Below are positions 1-8,203 of a DNA stretch of 51,083 bases, one piece after another. The stretch is taken from NCBI GenBank assembly GCA_028823035.1, contig JAPKCI010000015.1, positions 1 to 51,083 on the forward strand, in the 5' to 3' direction. Under the pieces are notes generated by a model, which saw only the letters and a list, made by a program, of their open reading frames with translations, made no database searches and was not told the origin of the DNA. The position numbers and the translations under genes were made by a program. Numbering within the stretch: the first letter of the stretch is position 1; the number at the start of each line of letters is the position of its first letter. This DNA is from Rubripirellula sp. (GTDB lineage: Bacteria; Planctomycetota; Planctomycetia; Pirellulales; Pirellulaceae).

Positions 1-167
1 ATCCGACCAAGTTCTTTACAGCATCATCGAAAAAACCTGCGAAGAATGAGCTCAAGAAAGACAAAGAGCCGGGGTTCTGGAGTTCGCTACTGAATCCGTG
101 GCCAGAAGAGCAACCGCAGAAAAACACGGTTTCTGACTTTCTTCGCCAGCCACGCATTAGTCCCTAG
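1..167 (+). CDS. C-terminal end of an unidentified protein (partial)
   Basis: An open frame enters from the left edge and stops with TAG at 165-167. It encodes about 54 residues that are lysine- and glutamate-rich, then a tail with FWSSLLNPWP and VSDFLRQPRISP. The tail reads like real protein (hydrophobic/proline pattern, no internal stop). The family cannot be named from this fragment. No terminator is obvious in the 259 bases before the next gene, which converges from the minus strand. Confidence 0.55.
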   Translation, partial: PTKFFTASSKKPAKNELKKDKEPGFWSSLLNPWPEEQPQKNTVSDFLRQPRISP

Positions 168-426
168 AACCGCTCACGAGAACGCTTTCCAAGTGGACAC
201 GCTGAGAGTTGATGCTCGGGATCGATAATGATCCCAGCAAAGTACCAACTCTCGGCCAAGTGGCAACGACTCCACTTAGGTTTCTTGTGTTGTCGATCGA
301 CCTGCTCGCGGCACTGGTTGCCAACCGTTGGCCGCGGAGTGGTCAGACAACTGTTTCGAGGCTGTAGCACGTGAACCAAAGTGAAGTCAGGGGCCGGTCG
401 TCATCCTCTGTAATCAGCGGTATCGC

Positions 427-1929
427 CTAGGCAGTCGGGTTCCATTCCTTGCGGTATTCTCGACGGATTTGGTTTTGCAAATCAGGGCGGCCTTTGATCT
501 GCATTCCTTCGGCGTCCCACTCGAGTTTTGTGTCCGGATTTCGTTGGGCAATTACACCGAGCAGAATCGTTTCTGTCATCGGCCCCGCGAGTGCAAAGTT
601 TGACTCGCTTTGGTCGATGTTGCCCTCGATCGCGTCCAACCATTCTTTGTAGTTGTCCTGATCTTTTGCCCGAGGCAGCGTGATTTCAGGCCAGTCAAAA
701 CCGTCGATTTGGTGCGAGGTTTTGAGTACCCAATTGTTGCGACTGCGATTGAAGAAGAGTTTGCCTTCCTCACCCACAATCACACTGCCAAACTTGGAAA
801 AGTCCATTCCTTCGAGGACGTCTTCGCTGGGGTGGTTGTATTCATTTCCGTTTTTGACCAATTGCCAATTTTCACGATCAAAGTGAGCGTCAAGGTAACC
901 GTCGTACCAGAAAAACTGAAAGCCGTCTTTGGCCGCGTATTGGCTTGGGCCGAAATCCCACGTGATGACTGAATTGATGGGCGGCGAAAATTCAGTAGCG
1001 CCCGATTGCTGCGCGGTTACTGCCTGAGGGGACAAGGCTGGTCCGGTAGCGGGCTGCATTGACCAATAGCCCAAGTCCATGATGTGGCAGGCCATATCTC
1101 CTAATGCACCCGTGCCATAATTCCACCAACCACGCCATGCGAAAGGCGCAATTCTGGGGCTGTAGTCGACCCAGGGAGCAGGGCCGACCCACTGCTGCCA
1201 GTCAATGCCGTCGGGGACCGCTTCTGGTGCGGGTGGGGCAGAGAAGCCCTGAGGCCAGATGGGGCGATTTGTCCAGGCATGGATTTCCTTGACCTTGCCA
1301 ATCACGCCGCTACGGATCAATTCTACGCAACGTCGCATGTGGTTGTTTGCATGTGCTTGATTTCCCATCTGGGTTTTCACGCCAGTCTGCTTTGCAAGGC
1401 GGTCCAGTTCCCGGGCTTCCCAGATGCCATGCGTCAGCGGTTTCTGGCAGTAAACATGCTTTCCAGCTTGCATCGCCAGTGCTGAAGCGTGAAAGTGATG
1501 ATGGTCTGGCGTTGATACTGTCACTGCATCAACTTTGTCACCCATCTCGGACAGCAGTTCTCGGTAATCGGTAAAGAACCTCGCGTCAGGAAAATCACGA
1601 CGCGTCTGCCCCATTTTCTTAAGGCGTCCTTCGGGATTCACGAGTTTCGAAGCATCAATGACATCGACCAAACCGACAATTTGGAAGCCAGCTTTACTGG
1701 CACCGGTGATATCCGCTATCCCTTTTCCGCCAGCGCCAATCCCGGCCAAAGTTGGTTTTTCCAACTTCTTGTCAGCGAGTGCTGGGAAAAAGTGGAAGCC
1801 CGCGAGTGCGCCAATGGCACCGCCAGTAGCCTTGTGGAATTGTCGACGTGACACGGATTTTTTAGAACGATCGGAGTCCAATGGACTGCTCCAAGCGTGA
1901 GAGATGGGCGAAATAGGAACCGGGTACAA
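427..1929 (-). CDS. Gfo/Idh/MocA-family oxidoreductase with TAT-type leader
   Basis: A predicted NAD(P)-dependent oxidoreductase of about 500 residues, probably acting on a sugar or sugar-derived substrate. The N-terminus has SRRQFHKATGG followed by a hydrophobic stretch and ALA, a twin-arginine-type export signal. The Rossmann fold starts at LAGIGAGGKGIADITGA, and the usual EKP motif appears as YCQKPLTH, a variant common in planctomycete members. The C-terminal half is the alpha/beta substrate domain. The start is uncertain: the longest frame begins at a TTG (1929), and an in-frame GTG at 1854 lies just before the twin arginines. Neither has a clear ribosome-binding site. It is divergent from the sigma factor gene. 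The substrate is unknown. Confidence 0.9.
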   Translation of the reverse strand: MYPVPISPISHAWSSPLDSDRSKKSVSRRQFHKATGGAIGALAGFHFFPALADKKLEKPTLAGIGAGGKGIADITGASKAGFQIVGLVDVIDASKLVNPEGRLKKMGQTRRDFPDARFFTDYRELLSEMGDKVDAVTVSTPDHHHFHASALAMQAGKHVYCQKPLTHGIWEARELDRLAKQTGVKTQMGNQAHANNHMRRCVELIRSGVIGKVKEIHAWTNRPIWPQGFSAPPAPEAVPDGIDWQQWVGPAPWVDYSPRIAPFAWRGWWNYGTGALGDMACHIMDLGYWSMQPATGPALSPQAVTAQQSGATEFSPPINSVITWDFGPSQYAAKDGFQFFWYDGYLDAHFDRENWQLVKNGNEYNHPSEDVLEGMDFSKFGSVIVGEEGKLFFNRSRNNWVLKTSHQIDGFDWPEITLPRAKDQDNYKEWLDAIEGNIDQSESNFALAGPMTETILLGVIAQRNPDTKLEWDAEGMQIKGRPDLQNQIRREYRKEWNPTA

Positions 1930-2518
1930 CGCTGATTGGAGGCCGCTCGTGCAGACCCCGCCGCTCGTGTAGACCCCATTGTACCCCCTGCTTTCTTGCT
2001 GTTGTTCTTGCTGTTGCCGGTTGTGACAAGAATATCGCGGCAGTGGGATGCCTTGGGGAGTTGTTTCAAGGCAGAAACCGATAGGCGTTGCTGGCTCTGC
2101 CGCATCCTTTTTCGTACCTGACGGTAGCTCCGTAGGGTCCCTTGTGACTTTGTGATTGAAATCGCTTTTTTTTTAAAAAACTCTCGATTCAATGTCGGGT
2201 TTTCAGCCGGGAAAGTACTTCACTAGTCGGGGAATACCTCTGGAAGCTGCCTTCCGGTAGTCAGCTGGAATCGATCGGATGGCATGTGTTACCCGTGTGT
2301 GCGCTGAGGTTGATGGGGAGTGGTGACAAAGGAAAAGAGTACCAAGTGGCTGTTGGCCCTGAAGATTGATTACGAACAGGCATGGCGGTTGTTGCATTGC
2401 TGCAGGGCATTTCAGCTTCAAAAAACGCCCGTTTGGTTTCTGCTTGTTTAGGCGGTCACGGTGACTATTGTTGAACGGAATTGAATCCAATGATGCTTTC
2501 ATACCTACGTGACACGTT
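1930..2518. other. Divergent intergenic region with an 18-bp tandem duplication
   Basis: These 589 bases separate the oxidoreductase from the sigma factor gene and should hold both promoters, but I cannot assign them. An 18-base unit (GCCGCTCGTGCAGACCCC) lies at 1942-1959 and is repeated at 1960-1977 with one C/T change. No convincing gene is present. Confidence 0.6.
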
Positions 2519-3112
2519 GTGACATCACCCGATTCTGGATCAGGCCGGCTTACGCCTACCGATCATTCGCTTGCACATCGAGTGAAAGATGGGGATCAGG
2601 AAGCTGCACACGTGCTGTACCAGCGTTATGCCTGCCGCGTATTCGGACTGGTGAATTCCAAGTTGGGGGCCAAGTTGCGAATTACGACCGATGCAGAGGA
2701 TGTCGTTCAGTCGGTTTTCCGCAGCATTTTTCGGGGCGTTCAGGCAGGGAATTACGCGGTCGAACCGGGGTCCACGCTCTGGAGTCTATTGGCCGTTATT
2801 TCGCTTACCAAACTCCGCCGACGCGCTCATCATCAAACTGCACAATGTCGCGATGTGGATCGTTTGGTTTCGTTGCAAACGCTCAGTGAGGGTGAGGCGA
2901 TTGATGCCTCGAGGGATGAGTTCTTGGCAATGTGCGTTCGTGAGACAATGCAAAAGCTGCGGCCTGTTGATCGTCAGATTCTGCTGTTGCGGATTGAGGG
3001 GTTCACTGTGGCAGAAATTAGTGAGAAGACCGCGTATAGTTGCCGGACGATTGAGCGTCGGCTCCGCACCAGCAGGAAATATCTGACATGTTTGTTGTTG
3101 GAAGACGAATGA
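2519..3112 (+). CDS. ECF-type RNA polymerase sigma factor
   Basis: A 197-residue sigma-70 family protein of the extracytoplasmic-function class. Region 2 is seen as a helix pair with DAEDVVQSVFRSIFRGV (about residues 58-74), matching the core-binding/-10 recognition helix. Region 4 is seen near the end as RPVDRQILLLRIEGFTVAEI followed by a helix-turn-helix ending TIERRLRTSRKYL. It starts at GTG 2519. No anti-sigma gene is adjacent, so control may be through an unlinked partner or transcriptional; this is an inference. The short form with a basic RRRAHH segment between the two regions is typical of the ECF groups expanded in planctomycetes. The regulon cannot be read from this window. Confidence 0.9.
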   Translation: MTSPDSGSGRLTPTDHSLAHRVKDGDQEAAHVLYQRYACRVFGLVNSKLGAKLRITTDAEDVVQSVFRSIFRGVQAGNYAVEPGSTLWSLLAVISLTKLRRRAHHQTAQCRDVDRLVSLQTLSEGEAIDASRDEFLAMCVRETMQKLRPVDRQILLLRIEGFTVAEISEKTAYSCRTIERRLRTSRKYLTCLLLEDE

Positions 3113-3865
3113 TCAGGCGGAAACGGTAAGTGATTTCAACGTCAAGGTTCGATTGGAATGCCCGTATTTGTATGGCTGACTTCTCTCGGGTCGCCAAGCA
3201 CTGTCCCGTCATTGGTTTTTGAGATGCAAAGCTCACACGGATACCTTCCGATTGTCTTGCCAGAGAAAATTATGGAGGAAGAAAAATTTCACTTCAGGAA
3301 CTCAAGGATCGAGAATTCAATGCTCTGACAAATCGCTTGCGAACTTAGGGGAATTGTGTTGTATTCGACCATGGGGCCGGACATCGCATGCTGACCAATG
3401 ACATTCAATGGATCGTGCACGCGACCAGTCCGTAGAGCGATTTGACAGAAGAGTTAGGGAAGTGATAGACGGTCGACCATCGGTTTCGTCGCTGGATTCA
3501 AGAAGAAATCGGGGATTGTATCTTCGCCAGTTCTTACATCGCCTTGATGCGATCGGCATCAGGAATGTTATCGCAATGCGACGAAAACGAATCGTTAAAG
3601 GCACTCAGACGTTCCCGCGGGGGATATTCGCCGGAGCGTGGCGTGATAACCGGTGCAGAAGGGATCGTTGCTGGCAGTGACCGCAACGGCAGGACCAACA
3701 CACGAATCAACTGTGGTGAAAACTTGTCGGAAAACTGCGAACTGAGCCTCTGTCGCCACACTAATCGCTCAGTTGCTTTAACGGGTGATCAGAAATGCAG
3801 CGCTCATGCCATTCCATAATCAATTCGAAGATTTTTGCTCACCAACCTTATTTCGACACATTCCA

Positions 3866-4060
3866 ATGAGTCAGCCGACGAGAACTTCGATCGCAAAGCC
3901 GAACGCAACCGGAACGTTGTCGAGCGAGCCAATGGATGGTTAAGAGCATCGCAACACGGTACGACAAATTGACACCGGTAGAACTCGCGTTCTTTCTGTT
4001 CGCCGAGATGAGACGAAGGATCAAGTCGATCTTCAGGGGCCGTCGCCGTCGTGCAGGCCC
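3866..4060 (+). pseudogene. C-terminal remnant of an IS5-like transposase, frameshifted
   Basis: One frame reads ENFDRKAERNRNVVERANGW, then stops. The adjacent +1 frame picks up at 3936 with MVKSIATRYDKLTPVELAFF and a basic tail. Joined, they reproduce the end of DDE transposases of the IS5 type, where RNVVER...GWLK is followed by ATRYDKL and a hydrophobic helix. A single frameshift near 3936-3950 breaks the pattern. No upstream catalytic segment or terminal inverted repeat was recognised, so the element is a dead fragment. Family assignment rests on motif memory only. Confidence 0.6.
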
Positions 4061-4292
4061 TGAAATGACGGCGGTCGAATCCCCGAATCCAAGGTTCTTT
4101 GTCTTACGGAATGGTGTTAGGACCTTATTCGTTATTCGTGCTTTATCAAGTGAAATGCGATGTTTTGAACATTCTTCCGTGTTTTTGCTCCAGAATGGGG
4201 TCTCGTGGCACGGACAACCTCAACAGATTTTTCCGTGACTGGTCTCAGCTTATAGCAGTCCATATGTCGATGGATTATCTTAGACGTATCAT

Positions 4293-4311
4293 TGACCGGC
4301 CGATCCGGTCA
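4293..4311. promoter_or_regulatory. Inverted repeat upstream of the small cytochrome gene
   Basis: TGACCGG and CCGGTCA form perfect 7-bp arms around a 5-base centre (CCGAT), 38 bases before the ATG at 4349. No T-tract follows, so an operator or a 5' leader hairpin is more likely than a terminator. Functional status is inferred. Confidence 0.35.
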
Positions 4312-4348
4312 TTAATCACTTCCACAAGTTGACCACAAGAGTTCACTT

Positions 4349-4723
4349 ATGTCCTCAAAAGTCGTTGCCGTGTTGTCGAGCATTCTGGTTCTGGTTTGTC
4401 TCGTTGCTATTCCCGCGAAGGCTGCTGAAGATGATGCAGCGCCCAAATTCAAAACCAAAGATGTTATGAAAAAAGCGATGAAGGGACCTTTGCTGAAAAA
4501 GGTTGCCAGTGGCGATGCATCGGATGAAGAGAAAAAAGAATTGCACGCAATGATGGTTGCACTTAGTAAGAATAAGCCAAAAAAGGGTGACGAAGAAAGT
4601 TGGAAAAAGCTGACGGGAGCTTTGGTCAAGGCCAGCCAAGCTGCGGTTGCGGGTGATGCAAAAGCGGGTGGCATGTTGAAAAAAGCTGCCAACTGCAAAG
4701 CTTGTCACACTTCACACAAGTGA
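4349..4723 (+). CDS. Small exported c-type cytochrome with C-terminal heme site
   Basis: A 124-residue protein with a clear signal peptide (hydrophobic residues 5-22, cleavage probably after AKA). The mature part is highly charged and mostly helical. One heme-attachment motif, CKACH, sits at residues 116-120, four residues from the C-terminus. A single C-terminal CxxCH on a helical protein of this size resembles class II cytochromes (cytochrome c' type), which form four-helix bundles. It would act outside the cytoplasmic membrane in electron transfer or gas-ligand binding. It starts at ATG 4349 and is followed by a strong intrinsic terminator at 4802-4831, so it is probably monocistronic. The partner is unknown. 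Confidence 0.8.
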   Translation: MSSKVVAVLSSILVLVCLVAIPAKAAEDDAAPKFKTKDVMKKAMKGPLLKKVASGDASDEEKKELHAMMVALSKNKPKKGDEESWKKLTGALVKASQAAVAGDAKAGGMLKKAANCKACHTSHK

Positions 4724-4801
4724 TTGTTGTTGCAGTATCCCGCTACGGATTCACAGGTGTTCCCAGCGAATCCCCGGCGTTATGTGATTTATGAAAAAGA
4801 G

Positions 4802-4831
4802 AATACCTGCTGCATAGCAGGTATTTTTTTT
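4802..4831 (+). terminator. Intrinsic terminator after the small cytochrome gene
   Basis: AATACCTGCT (4802-4811) pairs perfectly with AGCAGGTATT (4816-4825) around a GCAT tetraloop, and a run of T continues to 4831. This is a textbook rho-independent terminator about 80 bases after the cytochrome stop. Confidence 0.92.
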
Positions 4832-4857
4832 GATCTTGGTCAGGGATCTTGGTCAGG
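4832..4857. repeat. 13-bp tandem duplication
   Basis: GATCTTGGTCAGG occurs at 4832-4844 and again, identical, at 4845-4857, directly after the terminator. It looks like a slippage duplication. Confidence 0.8.
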
Positions 4858-5030
4858 GTTCTTGCCGGTTTGCGGTAGCCAATTCTGCATAGGCGCTCAG
4901 GTACATGCCTGCAACAGACAGTGTGCATAAGCATACCGTGTATCTCGATTGCGATCTTCAGTTCGAATTGTCGCAGTTGACGGTTACTGTCAGCTGGCGA
5001 CACGTGTCGCAAACATTGGCTCACTGGTAA

Positions 5031-6037
5031 CGCGAAAAGCGAACACCGCTGGAACGAATTCGACGGGGTGGATTTGTTCTTGCTGCCGTTTTTGCTTTTG
5101 CCATTCCTGGTTACTGTTTTGTCAGTGGATATGACTGGGTCTCGGCTGTCTGAGTCTCGGCTGTCTGGATGGTGGTGATCACTATCTCGACGGTTGGTTA
5201 CGGAAAGACGTCCCAGTTGTCGCCACGCGTTCAGCCCCTTACGGTTGCGGTTATCTTGGTTGGGATTTCTGCCTCGGTCTATACCTTTGGCGGTCTCTTT
5301 CAATTGATTGTCGAGGGAGAGTTGGAAAATGTACTGGGAAGGCGTCGCATGACAAAGGAGGTTTTGCGGTTGCGTGGTCACATGATCCTGTGCGGCTGGG
5401 GCGAAAACTCGCTGAATAGTTGGACGCCCAAGGGGTGGAGATTGTTGTGATTGATCAGGAACCTGATGCAATCGCCGATGCTCTCGTGGACGGATTGTTA
5501 TGCGTCTGTGGTGACGCGACAGAAGAAGAAACGCTTGCCGGTGCCGGGTTGAAGTACGCAAATACCTTGGTCAACACGTTCCGCAACGACGCTGAGAGTG
5601 TGTTCATTACCCTGACCGCGAGAGACTTGAACCCTGATATCCGCATCATCGCAAGAGCGGAACGGGAGAGCGCCGAGAAGAAACTTCTTCAGGCAGGTGC
5701 GTATGCCATCGTCATGCCTACCGTCGTAGGAGCGAGGCAGATGGGACGCATGGTTACCCGCCTTTCCACCGCTCATTTGATCAAGCTGGTTGATGAAGGA
5801 AGTAACCGGGATTTTGATATCGATGAAGTAACCAGGAACACAATCAAGTAAGCTGGTTGGCATGAGTATTGAACAGACGGGGCTCACTGCTGTCACTACC
5901 TGTTAGTCGTTGCCGTGAGAGAGGCGGCAGGTGAGTTGCGATTCAATCCTGATTCTGCAGATGCTTTTACTGTCGGCGATATTGTGATCGTCATGGGACG
6001 CCGCGATGATATCGCTCGGTTTCGCGCCGAGTTTTGA
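5031..6037 (+). pseudogene. Broken potassium channel / TrkA-N protein (Kch-like)
   Basis: Three pieces in two frames rebuild one ion-channel protein. Piece 1 (5031-5450) has a membrane helix, then the selectivity filter TISTVGYG, a second helix, and the start of a Rossmann NAD-binding domain (GHMILCGWGE). Piece 2 (5420-5851, another frame) continues the TrkA-N domain with VEIVVIDQEPDA and CVCGDATEEE. Piece 3 (to 6037) is the TrkA-C domain, with LRFNPDSADAFTVGDIVIVM. Lesions: an in-frame TGA (5151) created by a 15-bp tandem duplication just before the filter, a frameshift with a TAG near 5400-5420, and a TAA at 5849 with further frame disruption to about 5894. The number of lesions argues for true decay rather than sequencing error. 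Confidence 0.85.
5139..5168. repeat. 15-bp tandem duplication inside the channel pseudogene
   Basis: GTCTCGGCTGTCTGA (5139-5153) is followed by GTCTCGGCTGTCTGG (5154-5168). Removing one copy restores a continuous reading of the segment before the selectivity filter. The last base difference turns a tryptophan codon into TGA. Confidence 0.8.
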
Positions 6038-6126
6038 TTTTGACCGCAGCAGATTGAAGGAAGCGATGTGTTGTGTTTCAGCACACCACCATGACCATGT
6101 CAGGACACTGTACGAAGTGGTTCAAA

Positions 6127-6306
6127 ATGAGCGAACAGAAGACCAGTCAAGAAAAACGGGTAGAAGCCGCTTGCAGTAAAGGTGCTGACGGGTTGAGAGT
6201 TTGTCCGGTTTGTCAGGGCCAGACGCTGATCGAGATTCGCGGCAAGTTGCAGTGTGAAAGATGTCACACGATTTGCGAGACGTGCTGTGAAGGCGGTCGC
6301 GGCTGA
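6127..6306 (+). CDS. Small zinc-ribbon protein (CPVC...CERC...CETCC)
   Basis: A 59-residue protein from the ATG at 6127, which has a GAAGTGG-like ribosome-binding sequence upstream. The frame is open further upstream to a GTG at 6073, but that N-terminus looks random. Residues 25-60 contain CPVC, then 14 residues, CERC and HTICETCC, an arrangement that could bind one zinc ion, with the short hydrophobic TLIEIRGKLQ between knuckles. Very similar tiny proteins ending in ICETCCEGG are, to my knowledge, widespread in planctomycetes. The function is unknown. It lies between the channel pseudogene and a convergent HDOD gene. Confidence 0.7.
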   Translation: MSEQKTSQEKRVEAACSKGADGLRVCPVCQGQTLIEIRGKLQCERCHTICETCCEGGRG

Positions 6307-6363
6307 AACGTGCTTTGCGAGGTGTCCGCGGAGCCACGGTGCATTCCCCGAGTCGTCGACTGA

Positions 6364-7263
6364 TTACGGGGTGTCGATTTGCAGGTACTCGATCAACGTC
6401 CGCTTGGGCAGAGGTAGACGCAGAATGGGCGCAAATTCCATGGTGTCAGTGTCTACCTTTTCAAATGCCGTCTGCAGTTCGGCCAGAGGATTTTGTGTCA
6501 GCTTGCTGTAACCATTGGTAAACATCTCGTACTCATCCCAGCCCTCATCGGTGCAGGCGGGTAGCAGTGAGGCAAGTGCCACACAGGCAGATCCGCGGTC
6601 TTCTGGACCGCCCTCGAGAAGCTCTTCCAACTTGGTGTGTTGTGCGATGAGTGTGACGAACTCGTCTGGCAGATTCCATTGTTGGGCCAGCATCGCTGAC
6701 GCATCGGCATGATCCCAGCCAAAAAGCTCTTTCTCCAACCCGCTGAGTCGGCGGCCTTCTTTGGCACGTCGTGTCACAAGGATTTCGTATTGTTCAGGCA
6801 ACTCTTTCAGCAGCAGTGGAATCGCCATGTCTTGCAGCAAGGCACCCGCAAAAAGATCCTCGGCGTTTTTGAGACGCATGCTGCGTCCCAATTCTCTGGC
6901 GAAGAGAGCTCGCCGCAGTGAATCCTGCCAAAGTGATTTCAGGTCGAACGGACCGAATTTCGGGTTCGGCATCACGCTGAACACTGCATTCCACAAAGCG
7001 AAATTCGTGACTGCCCGCGTTCCCACAAGTGTCAGCCCCTGCTGAACGCTCATGATTTCACGACTGAATCCGAAATAGGAACTGTTGACGAACTTGAGGA
7101 CCTGACCCATGAGTCCAGGATCGGCCTCGATTGGCTTGGTGAATTCAGCTGGACCTGAATCAGGGTTTTGTGACAGTTGCAGAAGGGTGATCGCGCTGTG
7201 GGGGAGAGCGGGGAGAACCTCCGCGTGAAAGACATCTTCGAGTTGAGTCGTGATGGTCGTCAT
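6364..7263 (-). CDS. HDOD-domain signalling protein
   Basis: A 299-residue protein of the HDOD family, a catalytically inactive relative of HD-domain phosphohydrolases. The domain spans about residues 15-220 and starts with LPALPHSAITLLQLSQNPDS, then ADPGLMGQVLKFVNSSYFGF, the usual hallmark. The following region, LKNAEDLFAGALLQDMAIPL, is the HD-like helical core. HDOD proteins typically act as cytoplasmic scaffolds in second-messenger, motility or stress signalling. No partner domain such as a receiver, EAL or GGDEF is fused. It starts at ATG 7263, and the upstream region is shared with a divergent gene at 7616. Confidence 0.85.
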   Translation of the reverse strand: MTTITTQLEDVFHAEVLPALPHSAITLLQLSQNPDSGPAEFTKPIEADPGLMGQVLKFVNSSYFGFSREIMSVQQGLTLVGTRAVTNFALWNAVFSVMPNPKFGPFDLKSLWQDSLRRALFARELGRSMRLKNAEDLFAGALLQDMAIPLLLKELPEQYEILVTRRAKEGRRLSGLEKELFGWDHADASAMLAQQWNLPDEFVTLIAQHTKLEELLEGGPEDRGSACVALASLLPACTDEGWDEYEMFTNGYSKLTQNPLAELQTAFEKVDTDTMEFAPILRLPLPKRTLIEYLQIDTP

Positions 7264-7615
7264 AGTTCAGCTTGAAGAGGTTTTTATAGAACCGGTGCGG
7301 TCGGTTGCCGCGAGAAATCCGCGTCTGACAAAGGCTGCCACTGAAAGTAACCTACCTCGTTCACTGGTTGCGATTGGTAGCTATTTTCAACTTAAGGGCG
7401 TGTCCGACAATACAATGTTCCGGTTTTGCGGATTGCTTACGACACAAGTGTTGCCGGCAGTCACCATCACCCGCCGCGACGTGAGGTGAAAAGACAACAC
7501 GTGGCTTGCAGACAGCGGTCGTCCGTTCTCTCTAAAGTGTTTCAAACAAACATCTTGTGGCGAATAGCTGTTGTTTTTCTGGGCATTGGACCATCGTGTG
7601 CAGTTGTCATCAGGC
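7264..7615. other. Divergent intergenic region, nothing recognised
   Basis: About 350 bases between the HDOD gene and the membrane protein at 7616. It must hold two promoters, but I see no clear boxes, repeats or genes. Confidence 0.4.
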
Positions 7616-8182
7616 ATGAACTTTTTTTACTTGTGCCCAGACGATCTTCACTGGCTGAAGCATTGGCTGAGCAAGCATATTTCCTTGCTAGTTTTGATTA
7701 CCAGTTTCTGGCTGCTTGTTCAGGCATGGCCTAAAGCGGAGGCACCCAAATCTCGCAACGCAGCAAACAGTGACAATGTGGTGCTGGTCGACCGATCTGC
7801 CGATTTGGAGCCACCGATTCCGCCTGTTGAGAACGCGGATCACACTCTTCCAAAGGCATGGGTTGATGATGGGCCGCAAGGGATTCGGTTGACCCAGATG
7901 CAAAGGGGGCAACTGGTTTCGATAGCACCGACCGGATGGAGAAGGGCTCGAAACGGTTGGGAAAATACCGCGAATTGGCGGCCAACTTTGGCCTCTCTAG
8001 GAGACATCATCCGGCGGCAGCAAGAGCGGGAACCGACTTGGCTGCGAAATGTGTTTTTCCAGATCCGCAGCGTGCCTCCGTGGGGAGTCGCAATATTTCA
8101 GATCGTCGCAGTCGTAGTCGTATTGTCTGTGTCTGGCAGGAAGACTGACAATCCATCAGCAGGCGAGACGAATTCTGTTTGA
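7616..8182 (+). CDS. Unknown membrane protein with two transmembrane segments
   Basis: A 188-residue protein from ATG 7616, with TCAGG just upstream. The frame extends to 7571, but that part lacks a ribosome-binding site. A hydrophobic segment near residues 22-38 (ISLLVLITSFWLLVQAW) is a likely membrane anchor. A second lies near the C-terminus (VAIFQIVAVVVVLSVSG). The middle 110 residues are polar, with prolines and many arginines, and match no family I know. The gene is convergent with the secreted protein at 8204, with only 21 bases between. Possible lineage-specific envelope protein. Confidence 0.6.
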   Translation: MNFFYLCPDDLHWLKHWLSKHISLLVLITSFWLLVQAWPKAEAPKSRNAANSDNVVLVDRSADLEPPIPPVENADHTLPKAWVDDGPQGIRLTQMQRGQLVSIAPTGWRRARNGWENTANWRPTLASLGDIIRRQQEREPTWLRNVFFQIRSVPPWGVAIFQIVAVVVVLSVSGRKTDNPSAGETNSV

Positions 8183-8203
8183 CGTCGACGTTGCGTCAGG
8201 GTG

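Larger units (their letters stand above)
3113..4348. other. Long gene-poor decayed region
   Basis: About 1.2 kb between the sigma factor and the small cytochrome gene. Open frames here are short and unrelated to known folds, except for the transposase remnant at about 3860-4060 listed separately. The stretch 3200-3850 shows no recognisable protein, RNA or repeat. It looks like an eroded insertion site. Confidence 0.55.

Noticed and set aside
164-379. 71-residue open frame on the minus strand
   Set aside because: Cysteine- and arginine-rich random translation with no support beyond being open.
1716-2192. 158-residue open frame on the minus strand
   Set aside because: It overlaps the start of the oxidoreductase in another frame, has low-complexity composition and resembles no family.
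3408-3819. Overlapping short open frames in the decayed region
   Set aside because: Arginine-rich random-looking translations, no ribosome-binding site and no motif.
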